From the NCBI RefSeq assembly GCF_010015445.1, contig NC_053114.1, positions 33,942,025-34,006,024 of the forward strand: a stretch of DNA of 64,000 bases, in the 5' to 3' direction. Source of the stretch: Perca fluviatilis. Its lineage: Eukaryota > Chordata > Actinopteri > Perciformes > Percidae. Positions 46,242-56,950 of this stretch are shown piece after piece (the first letter of the stretch is position 1; each line of letters starts with the position of its first letter). Below the pieces are notes generated by a model that was given only the letters and a program-made list of their open reading frames with translations, had not been told where the DNA came from and made no database searches. Both the position numbers and the translations under genes were made by a program.

Positions 46242-49200
46242 CTGTATGCATTAGCGTTGACTATGCAAATGCTGTGCTGCCTCTAGTGTTACTACAATTC
46301 TGCTATAACAAAATGCTTCTTTCTTGTACTTAATTGTACATTCATATTTCGTTCACATACTTACTCTCACTTTCTCTCATGATAAATGACAATCCCAGCT
46401 ATCTGCACCAGTCACAAATGTGGCGTTCATCATAATTTACAGGTATTTGATTCAAAATTGAGACATTTGCACAGTACAGCTTTGCATTACTGTAACGCAA
46501 TGGTGCTGCTCTCGCGTAAATGGTGGTTTGAACCCTCACATCCAGTTTGGTGTAAATACCTCAGACTGCTGGCATCAGTGGATTTTACTGTTATATTTAC
46601 TGAGTTTGTTGACACTTTAAGGAATTTATTAATGCCAAATAGGAGATGTCATAGCCTGCAAAAATTCCCACATATCTTTCTTAACATTTAACTCAAAAGA
46701 AGTTGTCATAAATGTTTTTTTATCGTTTAAAGTTCAGTGAAATTTAACATCAGAAAAATCTGTTATGACATGAAAACAGCACTGGAGTACTTGAACAGCC
46801 TGTAGCCATTGCTAATGCTAGTGAATATAACAGATATAGTGCTGCACAGCAAACCAGATTCGGTAAGTGGAGTAAACAAATCTGAGTATAAAAACCTGGC
46901 ATATGTTTGTGTTTGTGTCATTGTGTTGAAAGTTTGGGTTTTTAATTGACCTTTACTTAAGTTGCAGAGGATTGTGTTGGCCGGCTGGATGCTCTTAAGT
47001 AAAACTGTAAGGTTGAAAATAACCAGACTTCTCATTGCTGATTCTATCTTTTATAGTTTGAGTGCATGCAGCAGAGGGAGCTTTTAACATTAACAGCTGT
47101 GTAGATAGAATTACCCCCCCAAAGTCATGCTGAATGTGAGATACAGTACTGGGCCAGGGGTCAAATATCGATTTCCAGGAAAACACAACATTGGGCCGGC
47201 CCACAGGGAGGATGATGAAAGTCAATATTGGGGTTTTGTATCTTTTTAAATAAATCAGTCAGCTATATTTACCACAGCAAATTTTTTTATCAGGTTTAAG
47301 AGTACCTTCAAAGTAATGTCCCATGAGAGACCTAAATGTGGAGCAAACACTCACAGATCATTGTGAAGAGAGAGAAACAATGTTTTTATGGTAGCATTTG
47401 GTTTGGACAGTTCATTATTAATATTCACTTAATTAGCATATGACAAAAAAGATCTTCAGCAAAGGTCAGATGCCCTTTTTGCTGAATTGGCACAGGATTT
47501 TTTACCCTAACTCTGATCTTGACATTAACAGTGGAATGGAGACTCAATGGTTGGCTTCAAAATAATAGTCTAATTCACCGTGGCACAAAAACCACTTCCG
47601 AGTAGATAACTGGCATTGATTTCAATTGTGGAGATATGTGAATTCGGCAAACTTGTTTATTCCTGTTGTCATTTTCAGCTGTAACTGTAACATTTAAAGA
47701 TACTGTATATAGTTAAACACTGGTGCCCAACCTAATGTTTCTGATGTGCTTATTTTCTGTACAATGTTGCTTTGCTAGCGTTTTTCGTAACGGTCGGACT
47801 GACTGCTAGTTTTGGGTGGTGTCATTTTTTTAAGTGTGTGGCCCAACAGGTAAACTAGGTCTCCAGCCTGGTGTTAGTGAACAGTGTTGATATATGAAAG
47901 CATCAAATAATCAGCATTTTAGATGAATAAGATATGAGAGTATATCACATTGTTCCTCGCCCGTTTGCTCAGTGCCATTAAATTGTATGTGCAGGACGCA
48001 GGAGTTGTCTATCTGGAAAAAATATCTATTATAATCATCTTTGTGATTGGATCTCTAGTAACTTTTATCTACTATATAGTCCTTGATTCAGAGTTATTCA
48101 GGAACTGCTCATTAACGATTTATATTGTAGTCCTAATTCATTCCTCACTCGTTTAGTGTAGTTTACCGTATTGTAAAGTGTTACTTTTTCGAACTGTCAT
48201 TCAAATGTGGGTAAAAATTTGAAGTTATCATGATTCATTACATTTTAAATTTACAGTATGTGCAACAAAAGAGAGAAACAAATCAAACTAGCGAGCTGTG
48301 CTGATTGGATAATTGTGACCAAACTATACTTTGTAACATGCACCTGCATTACAGGTTTAGTTTGTCACTAAAGTGAGTAGGCATCATGAATCAAAGGAAC
48401 TACGTCAATCCTACAACATAGTTTAGGATTAGGTTACATGTGTTGCGTTCAAATACATTCCATTGTGTAAGGTCACAGAGTGACAGTCCTGACATTTGCC
48501 TTTAGAACTGTGATTTCCTACAGCATAACTCATCACGGTGAGTTTAGTATAATTTCAAAATAGACTGGTTTGAAAATTGAATGTAAGTATGTGATGCTTA
48601 ATATAAAACCAATAAACGGTGGTGCAAATATGTTTTATTTATTCAAAATAAACATTTCCTTTTGGGAAGTGTGATTTACCAATGTCATGTGTTTGATTAG
48701 TGCCAATGTCACTAATGAGCCCTGTCAGTGGCACTTGTATACAATATATTAATAGTGTAGGTTGGTGTGGTAATGTGTGTAAGCCTGTGCTTTGCAAATA
48801 ACTCCTATTCATCACAGTTCACATTGCTGTGTTTTGACACTGTGGTTCCCAGAATTGTATTTGTGTGAGTGGAATTGCACTGGAGCTCGTGTCTGTGGCC
48901 TACACCCCGGGTGATGCTGTCGAGGATAGGATGTCACAAGACGTTAACATCATTTCTAATCTTCTTAAATCTCCTTCTATCCAGTTGAGGAAGTGTAGGC
49001 GGCAATAATGAAGAAATAAAATGCCACCTCTAACCAGGAACACGCCTGAGGCACAGTGATGATGTCCCACGATGGAGAGTTGACCCCAAAAGAGTCAGCT
49101 TCTCACCTCCCGCACACTTACAGTAATTCAGAACTGACTCGTGCTTCCAGCATTGTGAGTTGCATGACATTCAGATCTTTTACAGACAAAGTGCTGCAAA

Positions 49201-49762
49201 CTGAAATTGCAATGTAAATATGGGAATGATCTCATGACAGAACTTGGTTTTTGGCTTCAACTTCTACCCTCCTCACTTCATGAAAGTAGATTTTTTGTTG
49301 CCTAAAAAATAATACTACATTCTTTCTTCGTATACAGTCTATACTTTGAGCCCACAAGCTCAGACAAGCTTGACTGCTACCAGCTCAGCACAAAATAGCA
49401 GCAATCCAAACTAAACCAGCTGCTGAAGAAAGTCAAACGTCTAGCAAGCCAGAGAGCAGCATCTTCCTAGAGTCATGGATGGTTGCCTGGCAACAGCTCC
49501 TGGTTGAGAAATAGTCCCAAACATAACTCCCTACACTTCTGATTTTGCATGGACTGACAATAGAAGATACTTGTTAAGAGACCTTTTTTTGTTGCCTTAG
49601 GACAAAGCTATAGCTGTTTCCCCCTGTTTCCAGTTGCTATGCTAAGCTAAGCTAACCAGCTGCTGGCAGTAGCCTTAACAGACAGGTATAAGAATGGTAT
49701 CAATCTTGTCATCTAACTACATGCAGAAATTGCTGTTTGCTATTTGCTACCTCTATTAATGT
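46239..49762. other. Non-coding stretch; fragments of dispersed repeats near the end
   Basis: Largely AT-rich with no exon. The end (about 49320-49740), including GCTATGCTAAGCTAAGCTAA and CCAGCTGCTGGC, is a phrase I recognise from a common teleost dispersed repeat. Confidence 0.4.
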
Positions 49763-49962
49763 TTAAAGGGCAACTATTATATAGCATTTTCAGGATAATA
49801 CTTGTATTTTGTGTTTGTACTAGAACATTTTTACATGCTTTAATGTTAAAAAAAAAACTGTGGCTACTGCACATGTATTCACACTCTGTCTCTTTAAGCC
49901 CCCCTCCTGAAAAAGCCCAGTCTGTTCTGATTGGCCAGATTGTTTCCTGGAATCTGCACTCT

Positions 49963-50640
49963 GCTCTGCCCAAGGGGGTAAGCTTCGCTTCTGAACGCGA
50001 ACCTCCGATGGAGCCATTTTGTTGCTACAAAGGTATCACCTCTTGTTAGCATTCCACTGACCGCCATTTGTTTTTTACGTCACTTGACTGCGAATAACTT
50101 TACATCTGAAGCGTTTAAAGACTCTATTTGTCCATTGTTTAGTTCTAAAGAAACACGACAATGTCTAAAAGGCTCCATTACCTTGTACCTCACGTTATGG
50201 CTCCGTAGCAGATGTTTTTGTAAAAATACGCTAACGATTGTGTCATAACTAAGTGACTTACTGTCGCACAGTAGAGGAATTACCGTATAGTACAGGAGAA
50301 GCTCGCAGGCAGTTTCGACTTACATTATCTGTATAGGTTTAATTACGAATGTTAACTAGCATGTTAGTTAGCAATAATTAGCCTGTGCTTATGTTATCTC
50401 CTTACATATACCTACACTCTCCGTCTCTGTAAGATTGGAAATGATTGAGATTTCTCTTGGCACAGCTACCAGAAGACTTCACACTTTCAGACAGGTTGCT
50501 CACGTCACATTTACGTTGTCTCTGTCAGTTGGAGGCTGCGCAGTAAAGGAAGAGATCACTGGAAAAGTGCTTCTAATAGCCTTCACTGGTCTCCGTCCAG
50601 AGCAACGGGGTCTATTGGTCCATTAATATATATGTCAATG
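49963..50640 (+). repeat. 678-bp tandem duplication, copy 1
   Basis: Runs from GCTCTGCCCAAGGGGGTAAG to TATATATGTCAATG. Copy 2 follows directly. Shared blocks include GAAGCGTTTAAAGACTCTAT, ACCTTGTACCTCACGTTATG and TTGGAGGCTGCGCAGTAA. The 63-codon ORF inside has no domain. Confidence 0.93.
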
Positions 50641-51290
50641 GCTCTGTCCAAGGGGGTAAGCTTCGCTTCAGAACTCAAACCTCCTATGGCGCCATTTTGA
50701 TGCTACAAAGTGATCACCTCCCGTTAGCATTCCGCTGACTGCCATTCATTTTGACGTCAGTTTGACAGCGAATAACTTAACATCTGAAGCGTTTAAAGAC
50801 TCTATTTGTCCATTGTTTATTTCTAAAGAAACACGACAATGTATAAAAGGCTCCATTACCTTGTACCTCACGTTATGGCTCCGTAGCAGACGTTTTTGTA
50901 AAATAGGCTAACGATTGTGTCACATAGTAGAGGAATTACCGTATAGTACAGGAGAAGCTCACAGGCAGTTTCGACTTACATGAGCCGTTTAGGTTTAATT
51001 ACTAATGTTAACTAGCATTTTAGTTAGCAATAATTAGCCTGTGCCCATGTTATCTCCTTACATATACCTAAACTCTCCGTCTCTGCAAGATTGGGAATGT
51101 TTGAGATTTCTCTTGGCACAGCTACCAGAAGACTTACAACTTTCAGACAGGTTGCTCACGTCACATTTACATTGTCTCTTTCAGTTGGAGGCTGCGCAGT
51201 AACGCTAGCGCTCACCGGAAAAGTGCTTCTAACAGCCTTCACCATTCAGAGCAACGGGATCTGATGGTTCATTCTTATATACTGTCTATG
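50641..51290 (+). repeat. 678-bp tandem duplication, copy 2
   Basis: About 650 bp, starting GCTCTGTCCAAGGGGGTAAG and ending TATATACTGTCTATG, followed by a third GCTCTGCC. Differs from copy 1 by scattered substitutions and short deletions, so the duplication is not recent. The junction sequence TATACTGTCTATG resembles the ends of the small CATAGACTGTATA elements elsewhere in the window. Confidence 0.93.
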
Positions 51291-51387
51291 GCTCTGCCAC
51301 AGCCTCGACTGTTGTTTCATTAGTTGAGTATAAACAGTACTTTGTGCCATGAAAAATCACCAGGCTTCTAAACCAAAAACACAACCG

Positions 51388-51592
51388 GACATGTTCCAGC
51401 AGTAAAGTGACCCGAAATTGGGGAGAAATGACCAGCATTGGCCGCCAAGATTACAGCTATCTCGCATTAGCATGCAGCTACTTAATATTTAACACTAGGC
51501 TAACGTTAGATTAAAATGGAATGAAGCAGCACTTTCTAATGTCAAAAATTGCAGATAAAGGCTTCTAAACCAAACACTACCCAATCTGACAT
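51388..51592 (+). repeat. About 190-bp tandem unit, copy before the hAT
   Basis: GACATGTTCCAGCAGTAAAG, then GAAATTGGGGAGAA, GCAGCACTTTCTA and GCAGATAAAGGCTTCTAAA. The next copy begins at 56159 on the other side of the hAT and a third, partial one at about 56348. The empty site would have had a period of about 200 then 186 bp. Confidence 0.85.
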
Positions 51593-52111
51593 CAGGGGTG
51601 TAGTGGTAAAAAAGAGGTGGGTAAACTATAAATTCTGTGATCAGGTGGACCACGACGGCCTACCGGTGTATGTGTATCCTGATGACATCGCTATAGGCTA
51701 TCATTTGATGGTACCAAGGGTATCACTGGTTGTTCCCTCATAGGTCACACAATCACTATTCAATTCATACATTAATCTAAGTTCTTGTTAAAAAGACTCA
51801 AGAAGGAATAATATTGTTGAAATCTATAAAGAGGGAGGCTCATATCCAGGGCTTCCAATGCAATGCACTTGTACATAATAATATCGCATTATGCTTCTGT
51901 CTTTGTCTTTTTAGCAGAATATTCAAGTACATTCTCACAGGTGATAAACAAGTGAACAAATACAATATGTTGAATTGAACATGGGCTCACATCTCACATG
52001 AAGGTATACTGTATGTAGCCCTGTAGAGGGAAAAGTCTTTAACCTGGTGCAGGCTAGATTCCCTCTGAATCTCCTGTACTGTTGGGTCTTTGGAAAACTG
52101 CTCATTTACCA

Positions 52112-52218
52112 TGCAACCCAAAGCGCAAGCCCGAGCCCGGCCCGAGAAATTAAGACCGAACCCGACGGAACCCATCGGGTCCCGTCGGGTTCAGGCAAAG
52201 ATCTTCAGCTCTACAGAG
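52112..52218. repeat. GC-rich palindromic insert near the hAT 3' end
   Basis: CCCGAGCCCGGCCCGAGAAA, then a perfect 10-bp inverted repeat AACCCGACGG/CCGTCGGGTT (52159-52168, 52182-52191), ending CAAAGATCTTCAGCTCTACAG. The composition is unlike its surroundings and resembles a fish element end rich in CGGGTTCGG motifs. It lies just past the hAT transposase C-terminus and may be a later small insertion. Confidence 0.5.
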
Positions 52219-52219
52219 T

Positions 52220-54058
52220 GCCTCTTTGTCCACTTGAGGTGATGGATTGCAGGGGCGTGTCCGTGTGTCTGTAGCTCCTCTTTGCTTTACCAGCCAAGAT
52301 TTCACATACTCCATTGGGTTCCACTTTTAATGGAGGACCATTCAGGTTAACAAGATACTTTTGATCATGAGTCTACATCTCAGTGGACACATGATGATAT
52401 TCATTAAGTTGAATCCTCGCTCACATTTCTGCACTGCACAGTCTTCAGGTATCGTCATCTTTGTAATCCCTGAAGCCATCAAGCACTTTCCTTTGGTCAA
52501 GCCTGAACCTTAGTGTGAGCTGTTTGATGCAAGCTTCCCCATACTGCTCATGTAAGGGAACAGGCCAGTTTTCTGGATTGAGAAATGTAAAGGGATCAAG
52601 CAAATCTATGTACTGAGTGGTGTTCTCAGCTGATACGCCAGGGTGTCTGCTTGAGCCAGTGCTGGACAACCTGTCCTCCAGGTTCCCAACGAGTGACTGA
52701 AAGAACACTGATGAGTCTATCTGTCTTACCCTCGGACTGGTTGTTAAGGGAATGCTATTAAACTCCTGTCTCTCTGCAGCTGTAAGAGCTTCTTGTCTTT
52801 TATCACCTGGAGCAGTCATCATGGATGAAATAACGCGAATGGTTGTTCTCATAAGTTTGTCTGCTTTTGTGAGTGTCATTTCTCTTCCTTGCAAGTACAG
52901 GGAAAGGTGTGCAATTTCCTTTAATGTGTCATACATTAAGGCTAAATCACACAAAAATCCTTGTGTCTCCATTTTGTCCATCAGACCCTTGTACATAGCC
53001 TTCTCATTTTCATCTCTTGTGCCATCCACAGAAGCAGCAGTAAAGTGCTGATGCAAAGCTTTCTACAAGTTCCATACAGCTTTAACTGTTTTGAAGCTGC
53101 TGGTTGCCCATTGAACATCAAGGACCCTCCCAATTTTCTGCAGACTTATTTCATGATGTTGTGCATGCTGAGCCAGTTCACGGCAGTTCTTTGGTGACCT
53201 ATGGTGGAGTGTGTAAATTTTGTCTAAAAATGACGTGAAATGGTTTATGTTGTTAACACGTTTGACTGTATCCCCCACAGCCAATTCCAATCTGTGGCAG
53301 TGCCACACTATAAGATTTGGATACATATTGTAGACGGGTAGCAACCCCGGATTTCCTCCCTAGCATGGCACTTGCTCCATCACAAGCAAAAGCAATTAAA
53401 TTTTCATCCAGGCAAATATATATTATATCATAATATATATACTATAACTGAATATAACTGTGGGCACATCATTCATTACGGACGTTAAATACACTACTAC
53501 TGCCGATTTCTTGCTAAGAGTTGTGGACTCGTCAATTAAAACACTGAACCTGTGGTCCTTAGTTAGCATGTGGTGCAATATTTTCTGTCTCATTTCTTTG
53601 ATGTGTGATCAATTACACCTTTTGCAGTATATCTGGAATGGAGAGTGGTGCCCATGTTAATACCATTTTCTTGCTGGAGCACCACCAGCTCCTGGTAGCC
53701 TGTGTATGGCCTGTTGTTCTTTGCTATGATGTATGCTGTTCGAAACAATGAGGCTGTCTTCTCTGCTTCCTCCTCCACTTGTTATTTTAATGGAAACATC
53801 AATTGTGTTTTTTGTGTTCACTTTATTTTCAGCTGCCTTGTGACTTTTTGATGTCCCATGCTTGTAGATTTTGCTTCTTAACTATGACAGCTGATATTGG
53901 TGATTGCCATTGCGGCTGTACGTAACTTTAGTCTGCGACCATTCATTAGAAAGAGACATGCCCGTCTCTTTAAACACACCGAGGGATTTGACATTTTGGC
54001 AAGTATGACACCCAAGAAAATCACCATTGACAATTAGCCAAGGGTTAGCTTTTTTAAA
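52220..54058 (-). pseudogene. hAT transposase pseudogene (KIAA1586-like group)
   Basis: Order from the N-terminus: a zinc finger with GCHTCQNV (Cys pair near 54000-54012) and KHGTSKSH (near 53842-53862), of the BED/TTF type; the first catalytic Asp in VLIDESTTLSKKS (about 53525-53533); the second in ACDGASAMLGRKSG (about 53373-53384); the C..H motif VWHCHRLELA, two residues shorter than usual between Cys and His; a helical insertion region open for 203 residues (53056-52445); and the C-terminal dimerisation signature KCERGFNLMN (about 52411-52428). Damage: TAG at 53882-53884 and 53063-53065, and frame changes near 53785, 53600, 53410-53500 (an AT tract), 53335 and 52440. The third catalytic acidic residue was not placed. 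Resemblance to vertebrate KIAA1586-like proteins is from memory. Confidence 0.85.
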
Positions 54059-55010
54059 CTGACTGTTTCAGTCCAAATGCGTGGGTGGCATCTGCTCTCG
54101 GTCTCTCCTCTATCTGTTCCTTCGTCCTCAGCTTCTCTTCTCTCGGTCTCTCCTCTCTCTGTTCCTTCGTCCTCAGCTTCTCCTCTCTCTGTCTCTCCTC
54201 TCTCTGTTCCTTCGTCCTCAGCTTCTCCTCTCTCGGTCTCTCCCCTCTCTGTTCCTTCGTCCTCAGCTTCTCCTCTCTCTGTCTCTCCTCTCTCTGTTCC
54301 TTCGTCCTCAGCTTCTCCTCTCTCGGTCTCTCCTCTATCTGTTCCTTCGTCCTCAGCTTCTCTTCTCTCGGTCTCTCCTCTCTCTGTTCCTTCGTCCTCA
54401 GCTTCTCCTCTCTCTGTCTCTCCTCTCTCTGTTCCTTCGTCCTCAGCTTCTCCTCTCTCGGTCTCTCCCCTCTCTGTTCCTTCGTCCTCAGCTTCTCCTC
54501 TCTCTGTCTCTCCTCTCTCTGTTCCTTCGTCCTCAGCTTCTCCTCTCTCTGTCTCTCCCCTCTCTGTTCCTTCGTCCTCAGCTTCTCCTCTCTCTGTCTC
54601 TCCCCTCTCTGTTCCTTCGTCCTCAGCTTCTCCTCTCTCGGTCTCTCCTCTCTCTGTTCCTTCGTCCTCAGCTTCTCTTCTCTCGGTCTCTCCTCTCTCT
54701 GTTCCTTCGTCCTCAGCTTCTCCTCTCTCTGTCTCTCCTCTCTCTGTTCCTTCGTCCTCAGCTTCTCCTCTCTCTGTCTCTCCCCTCTCTGTTCCTTCGT
54801 CCTCAGCTTCTCCTCTCTCGGTCTCTCCTCTCTCTGTTCCTTCGTCCTCAGCTTCTCTTCTCTCGGTCTCTCCTCTCTCTGTTCCTTCGTCCTTAGCTTC
54901 TCCTCTCTCTGTCTCTCCTCTCTCTGTTCCTTCGTCCTCAGCTTCTCCTCTCTCGGTCTCTCCTCTCTCTGTTCCTTCTCTCTCGAATTGTCCTGTCTCT
55001 GTTTCTTCAT
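54054..55010 (-). CDS. 318-residue charged repeat ORF inside the hAT element
   Basis: After a short Lys/Arg-rich start the whole ORF is about 20 repeats of a 15-residue motif, REEKLRTKEQREERP or ...RQ, ending in a short unique tail. Roughly 70% of residues are Glu, Arg, Lys or Gln, which predicts a long single charged alpha-helix or coiled coil. It lies on the transposase strand and ends within a few bases of where the zinc-finger frame begins, but in a different frame. It could have encoded an N-terminal extension or separate protein of the transposon. However, the unit is 45 bp (a multiple of three) and contains no stop in several frames, so an open frame is expected by chance and is not evidence of expression. 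Confidence 0.35.
   Translation of the reverse strand: MKKQRQDNSREKEQREERPREEKLRTKEQREERQREEKLRTKEQREERPREEKLRTKEQREERPREEKLRTKEQRGERQREEKLRTKEQREERQREEKLRTKEQREERPREEKLRTKEQREERPREEKLRTKEQRGERQREEKLRTKEQRGERQREEKLRTKEQREERQREEKLRTKEQRGERPREEKLRTKEQREERQREEKLRTKEQREERPREEKLRTKEQIEERPREEKLRTKEQREERQREEKLRTKEQRGERPREEKLRTKEQREERQREEKLRTKEQREERPREEKLRTKEQIEERPRADATHAFGLKQSV
54101..54980. repeat. 45-bp minisatellite, about 19 units, with higher-order structure
   Basis: GTTCCTTCGTCCTCAGCTTC recurs every 45 bp from 54116 to 54926, with a degenerate last start at 54971. Units differ at a few positions (CTCGG or CTCTG; CTCCTCTCT, CCCCTCTCT or CTCTATCT; CTTCTCCTC or CTTCTCTTC). The CTTCTCTTC variant begins at units spaced 5, 7 and 4 apart (54136, 54361, 54676, 54856), and a 225-bp five-unit block starting near 54091 is repeated next to itself. 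This indicates multi-unit duplication. Confidence 0.97.
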
Positions 55011-55240
55011 TCTCTGTTTGTCTTACCTCTTTTCCTCCTCTTTCCTCATCTCCTCTCTCTATCTCCCTCCTCTCTATATCTCTTCTCTCTGTGCTCTCTG
55101 CATCATTGTCTGTCTCACCTCTGTCTGTAAAATTAAGTTAAAATGGAGAAAAGACAGCTTAGCACACCACATCCTGTCAAGTAGCCGGTCACATTATAAG
55201 GCCTATAGGCTAACCCTTTCAGACAAACCATTAAAATAAA

Positions 55241-55710
55241 TTATTTAGCGGGTGACTCCCCCGTCAATAATTTCAAATGGTAGCCAGTCAGAGTAAACTA
55301 GCCCAGTTATTTCTCTAAGGACTTTATTATGTCTGGGATTTGAAGCCATGTAGCATCATCCACAAAAAGTTGTGTGAATACATTGTACTCTAGATTGTGT
55401 TTTATTGGTGAGCTAATTATGATAAATTAAACTCTATTTCAGGCTACACCACAAACACGGTTGGTTAATATTATTATAACATTAACTAGCTGACTAGCAA
55501 AGGGATCTTGTTGTCCAGAGAATGCATGAAATTACATCCAGTTATTTATCTGACAATATATCCTGAATTTTACTTGTAACATGGGCTAATGGGAAAAGGT
55601 AGAGGTAACTTGCAACTTTGTGTCTGAAAGGAGTAACCTAATCAACGTTGTGGCTTGTTGAGTCAGTGGCATGAATCTACCGTGAACCAAATTGACCTCA
55701 AAAACATGAA
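55241..55710. other. Upstream non-coding part of the hAT element
   Basis: AT-rich sequence between the repeat ORF and the right terminal region. It may hold the transposon's promoter or an intron, but no TATA box or splice pair could be assigned with confidence. Confidence 0.3.
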
Positions 55711-55712
55711 GT

Positions 55713-55988
55713 TTAGTACTGTTTTCCGAGCTCACTCACTTTGGGCTTGTAGTCGAGGCCCTTTGCTGGCATCAGGAGGAGGGCTGCTGTCTTGACAGCG
55801 CTACACAAGAGATTGGTCAACACTGACAGCAAGCTACCATGGTATGTCCTCATTCTCATGACTGCTACCAACACAAACACTGGACGCGTGCTGGCAGGTA
55901 TCCTCCCAAAATGGCGGAAGGGGGAGGATGCTGTGATCTCTGTGTCGTGACGACATCTCGTCCTTCTCAATACCATAATGCAGCGCAA
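55713..55988 (-). other. CpG-rich 91-codon ORF at the hAT 5' side
   Basis: Starts at a minus-strand ATG 170 bp inside the transposon's right end, and the region is richer in CpG than its surroundings. I recognise no domain. It could be a 5' exon or promoter-proximal leader of the transposase, since it has the right strand and position, or it may be chance. Confidence 0.2.
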
Positions 55989-56035
55989 TATGACATAGGC
56001 TTAATTTAGAATGGCTTAGGAACGATAGGCTATTT

Positions 56036-56158
56036 AGAGGTGGATAAACGCTATTTAGAGGTGGATTAACGCACTTTGGAGGTGGGTAAACGCTATTTCC
56101 GAAATTCGGAAGGTGCGTAAATGGCGTTTACGTGCGTTTAGCCTCCACTACATCCCTG
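56036..56158. repeat. Subterminal repeats and right terminus of the hAT
   Basis: AGAGGTGGATAAACGCTATTT, AGAGGTGGATTAACGCACTTT and GGAGGTGGGTAAACGCTATTT follow one another, 21 bp apart, before the terminal CCACTACATCCCTG. Arrays of short subterminal repeats are typical transposase-binding sites of hAT elements; the role here is inferred. Confidence 0.8.
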
Positions 56159-56440
56159 TCTGACATGTTTCAGCAGTAATGTGACCTGAAATTGGGGAGA
56201 ATTTAATAAATTGGCAGCCAAGATGACATCTTTTGCTGCCTTTAGCATGTAGCTACTATAGTTAGCAGTGGACACTATAGGATACAGCAGCACTTTCTAC
56301 AGTCAAAAACCGCAGATAAAGGCTTTTAAATAGAATACTAGCTACATGACGGGAAATGTTTCAGAAGTAACATGACCTGGAATTGGGGAGAATTTAACAA
56401 CACTGGCAGCCAAGATGACATATTTTACTACCATTACATT
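56159..56440 (+). repeat. About 190-bp tandem units after the hAT
   Basis: Two further copies, starting at about 56162 and 56348, of the unit seen at 51388-51592, the second incomplete. Shared phrases: AGTAAYRTGACCTGRAATTG and GGCAGCCAAGATGACAT. Confidence 0.85.
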
Positions 56441-56950
56441 CCAGTCCTGCCTACCTGAAGCAGATGACCAGTCATAGAAGGCCGGCTTAGAGTTGCGTAA
56501 CATTTAGCCGATAGTAGAAAAAAACTGTTAAAACCAGAGCGTTCAGAACAGTTGGAAATCTGAAAGTTTTAGCTCACAGGGATTTGTGTAAAATACTTTT
56601 ACCTCATTATAAGTTTTGGCCACATTTATCATTAAATACTGACATTATAACATTGTAGATATGACAGAAAATATGGAAAAGCATAATATGTCCACTTTAA
56701 ATTCAAACATGCATTGATAAATTGCTTTTTTTAGCACCTCGAGGCAGCTGAAACCAGTTGTAAACACAATCAGGAGAAAAATTAGCATTCATTTGGAATG
56801 CAAATCCAATACTCACTCTACGTTTGGGTCTGTTTGGTGTCCATCCACTCTGGAAATATCTGGCTCTTTTAGCTTTTTCACTGCAACAGCTGACGAGAGC
56901 AGTGAGAGTGAACCAAAACAATAAAGTTGTGGGCAGCAAAACCAAAACGG

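Larger units (their letters stand above)
51593..56158 (-). mobile_element. Complete 4566-bp hAT transposon with perfect 8-bp target duplication
   Basis: Ends CAGGGGTGTAGTGG and, reverse-complemented, CAGGGATGTAGTGG (one mismatch in 14), the hAT-type terminal motif. TCTGACAT is directly repeated at 51585-51592 and 56159-56166. Right-end subterminal repeats (three copies of GAGGTGGRTWAACGC within 56036-56100, partly echoed by GAGGTGGGTAAAC at 51615-51627) are likely transposase-binding sites by analogy with other hAT elements. On the minus strand, in order: a possible 5' region, the 45-bp repeat ORF, then the transposase. The transposase is broken, so it is not autonomous now. Confidence 0.95.
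49767..56696. mobile_element. Large TTAA-flanked element split by a hAT transposon
   Basis: Left end AGGGCAACTATTATATAGCA and, reverse-complemented, right end AGTGGACATATTATGCTTTT; TTAA lies directly outside at 49763-49766 and 56697-56700. Removing the 4566-bp hAT and one target copy leaves about 2.36 kb. Inside are a 678-bp tandem duplication on the left and an array of about 190-bp units into which the hAT inserted. CCCCTCCTGAAAAAGCCCAG followed by TCTGTTCTGATTGGCC is typical of this teleost repeat as I remember it. No transposase of its own. Confidence 0.7.

Noticed and set aside
52445..53056. 203-codon minus-strand ORF as a host gene
   Set aside because: It continues in frame on both sides of a stop with hAT transposase sequence and lies inside an element with hAT ends and an 8-bp target duplication.
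54101..54980. CRISPR-like array
   Set aside because: Units abut with no unique spacers, the sequence is eukaryotic, and variation is between units, so it is a minisatellite.
54077..55239. Plus-strand ORFs of 354, 271 and 384 codons rich in Ser, Leu and Pro
   Set aside because: They are three frames of the same 45-bp minisatellite. The repeat has no stop on this strand and the products are low-complexity; the transposase lies on the other strand.
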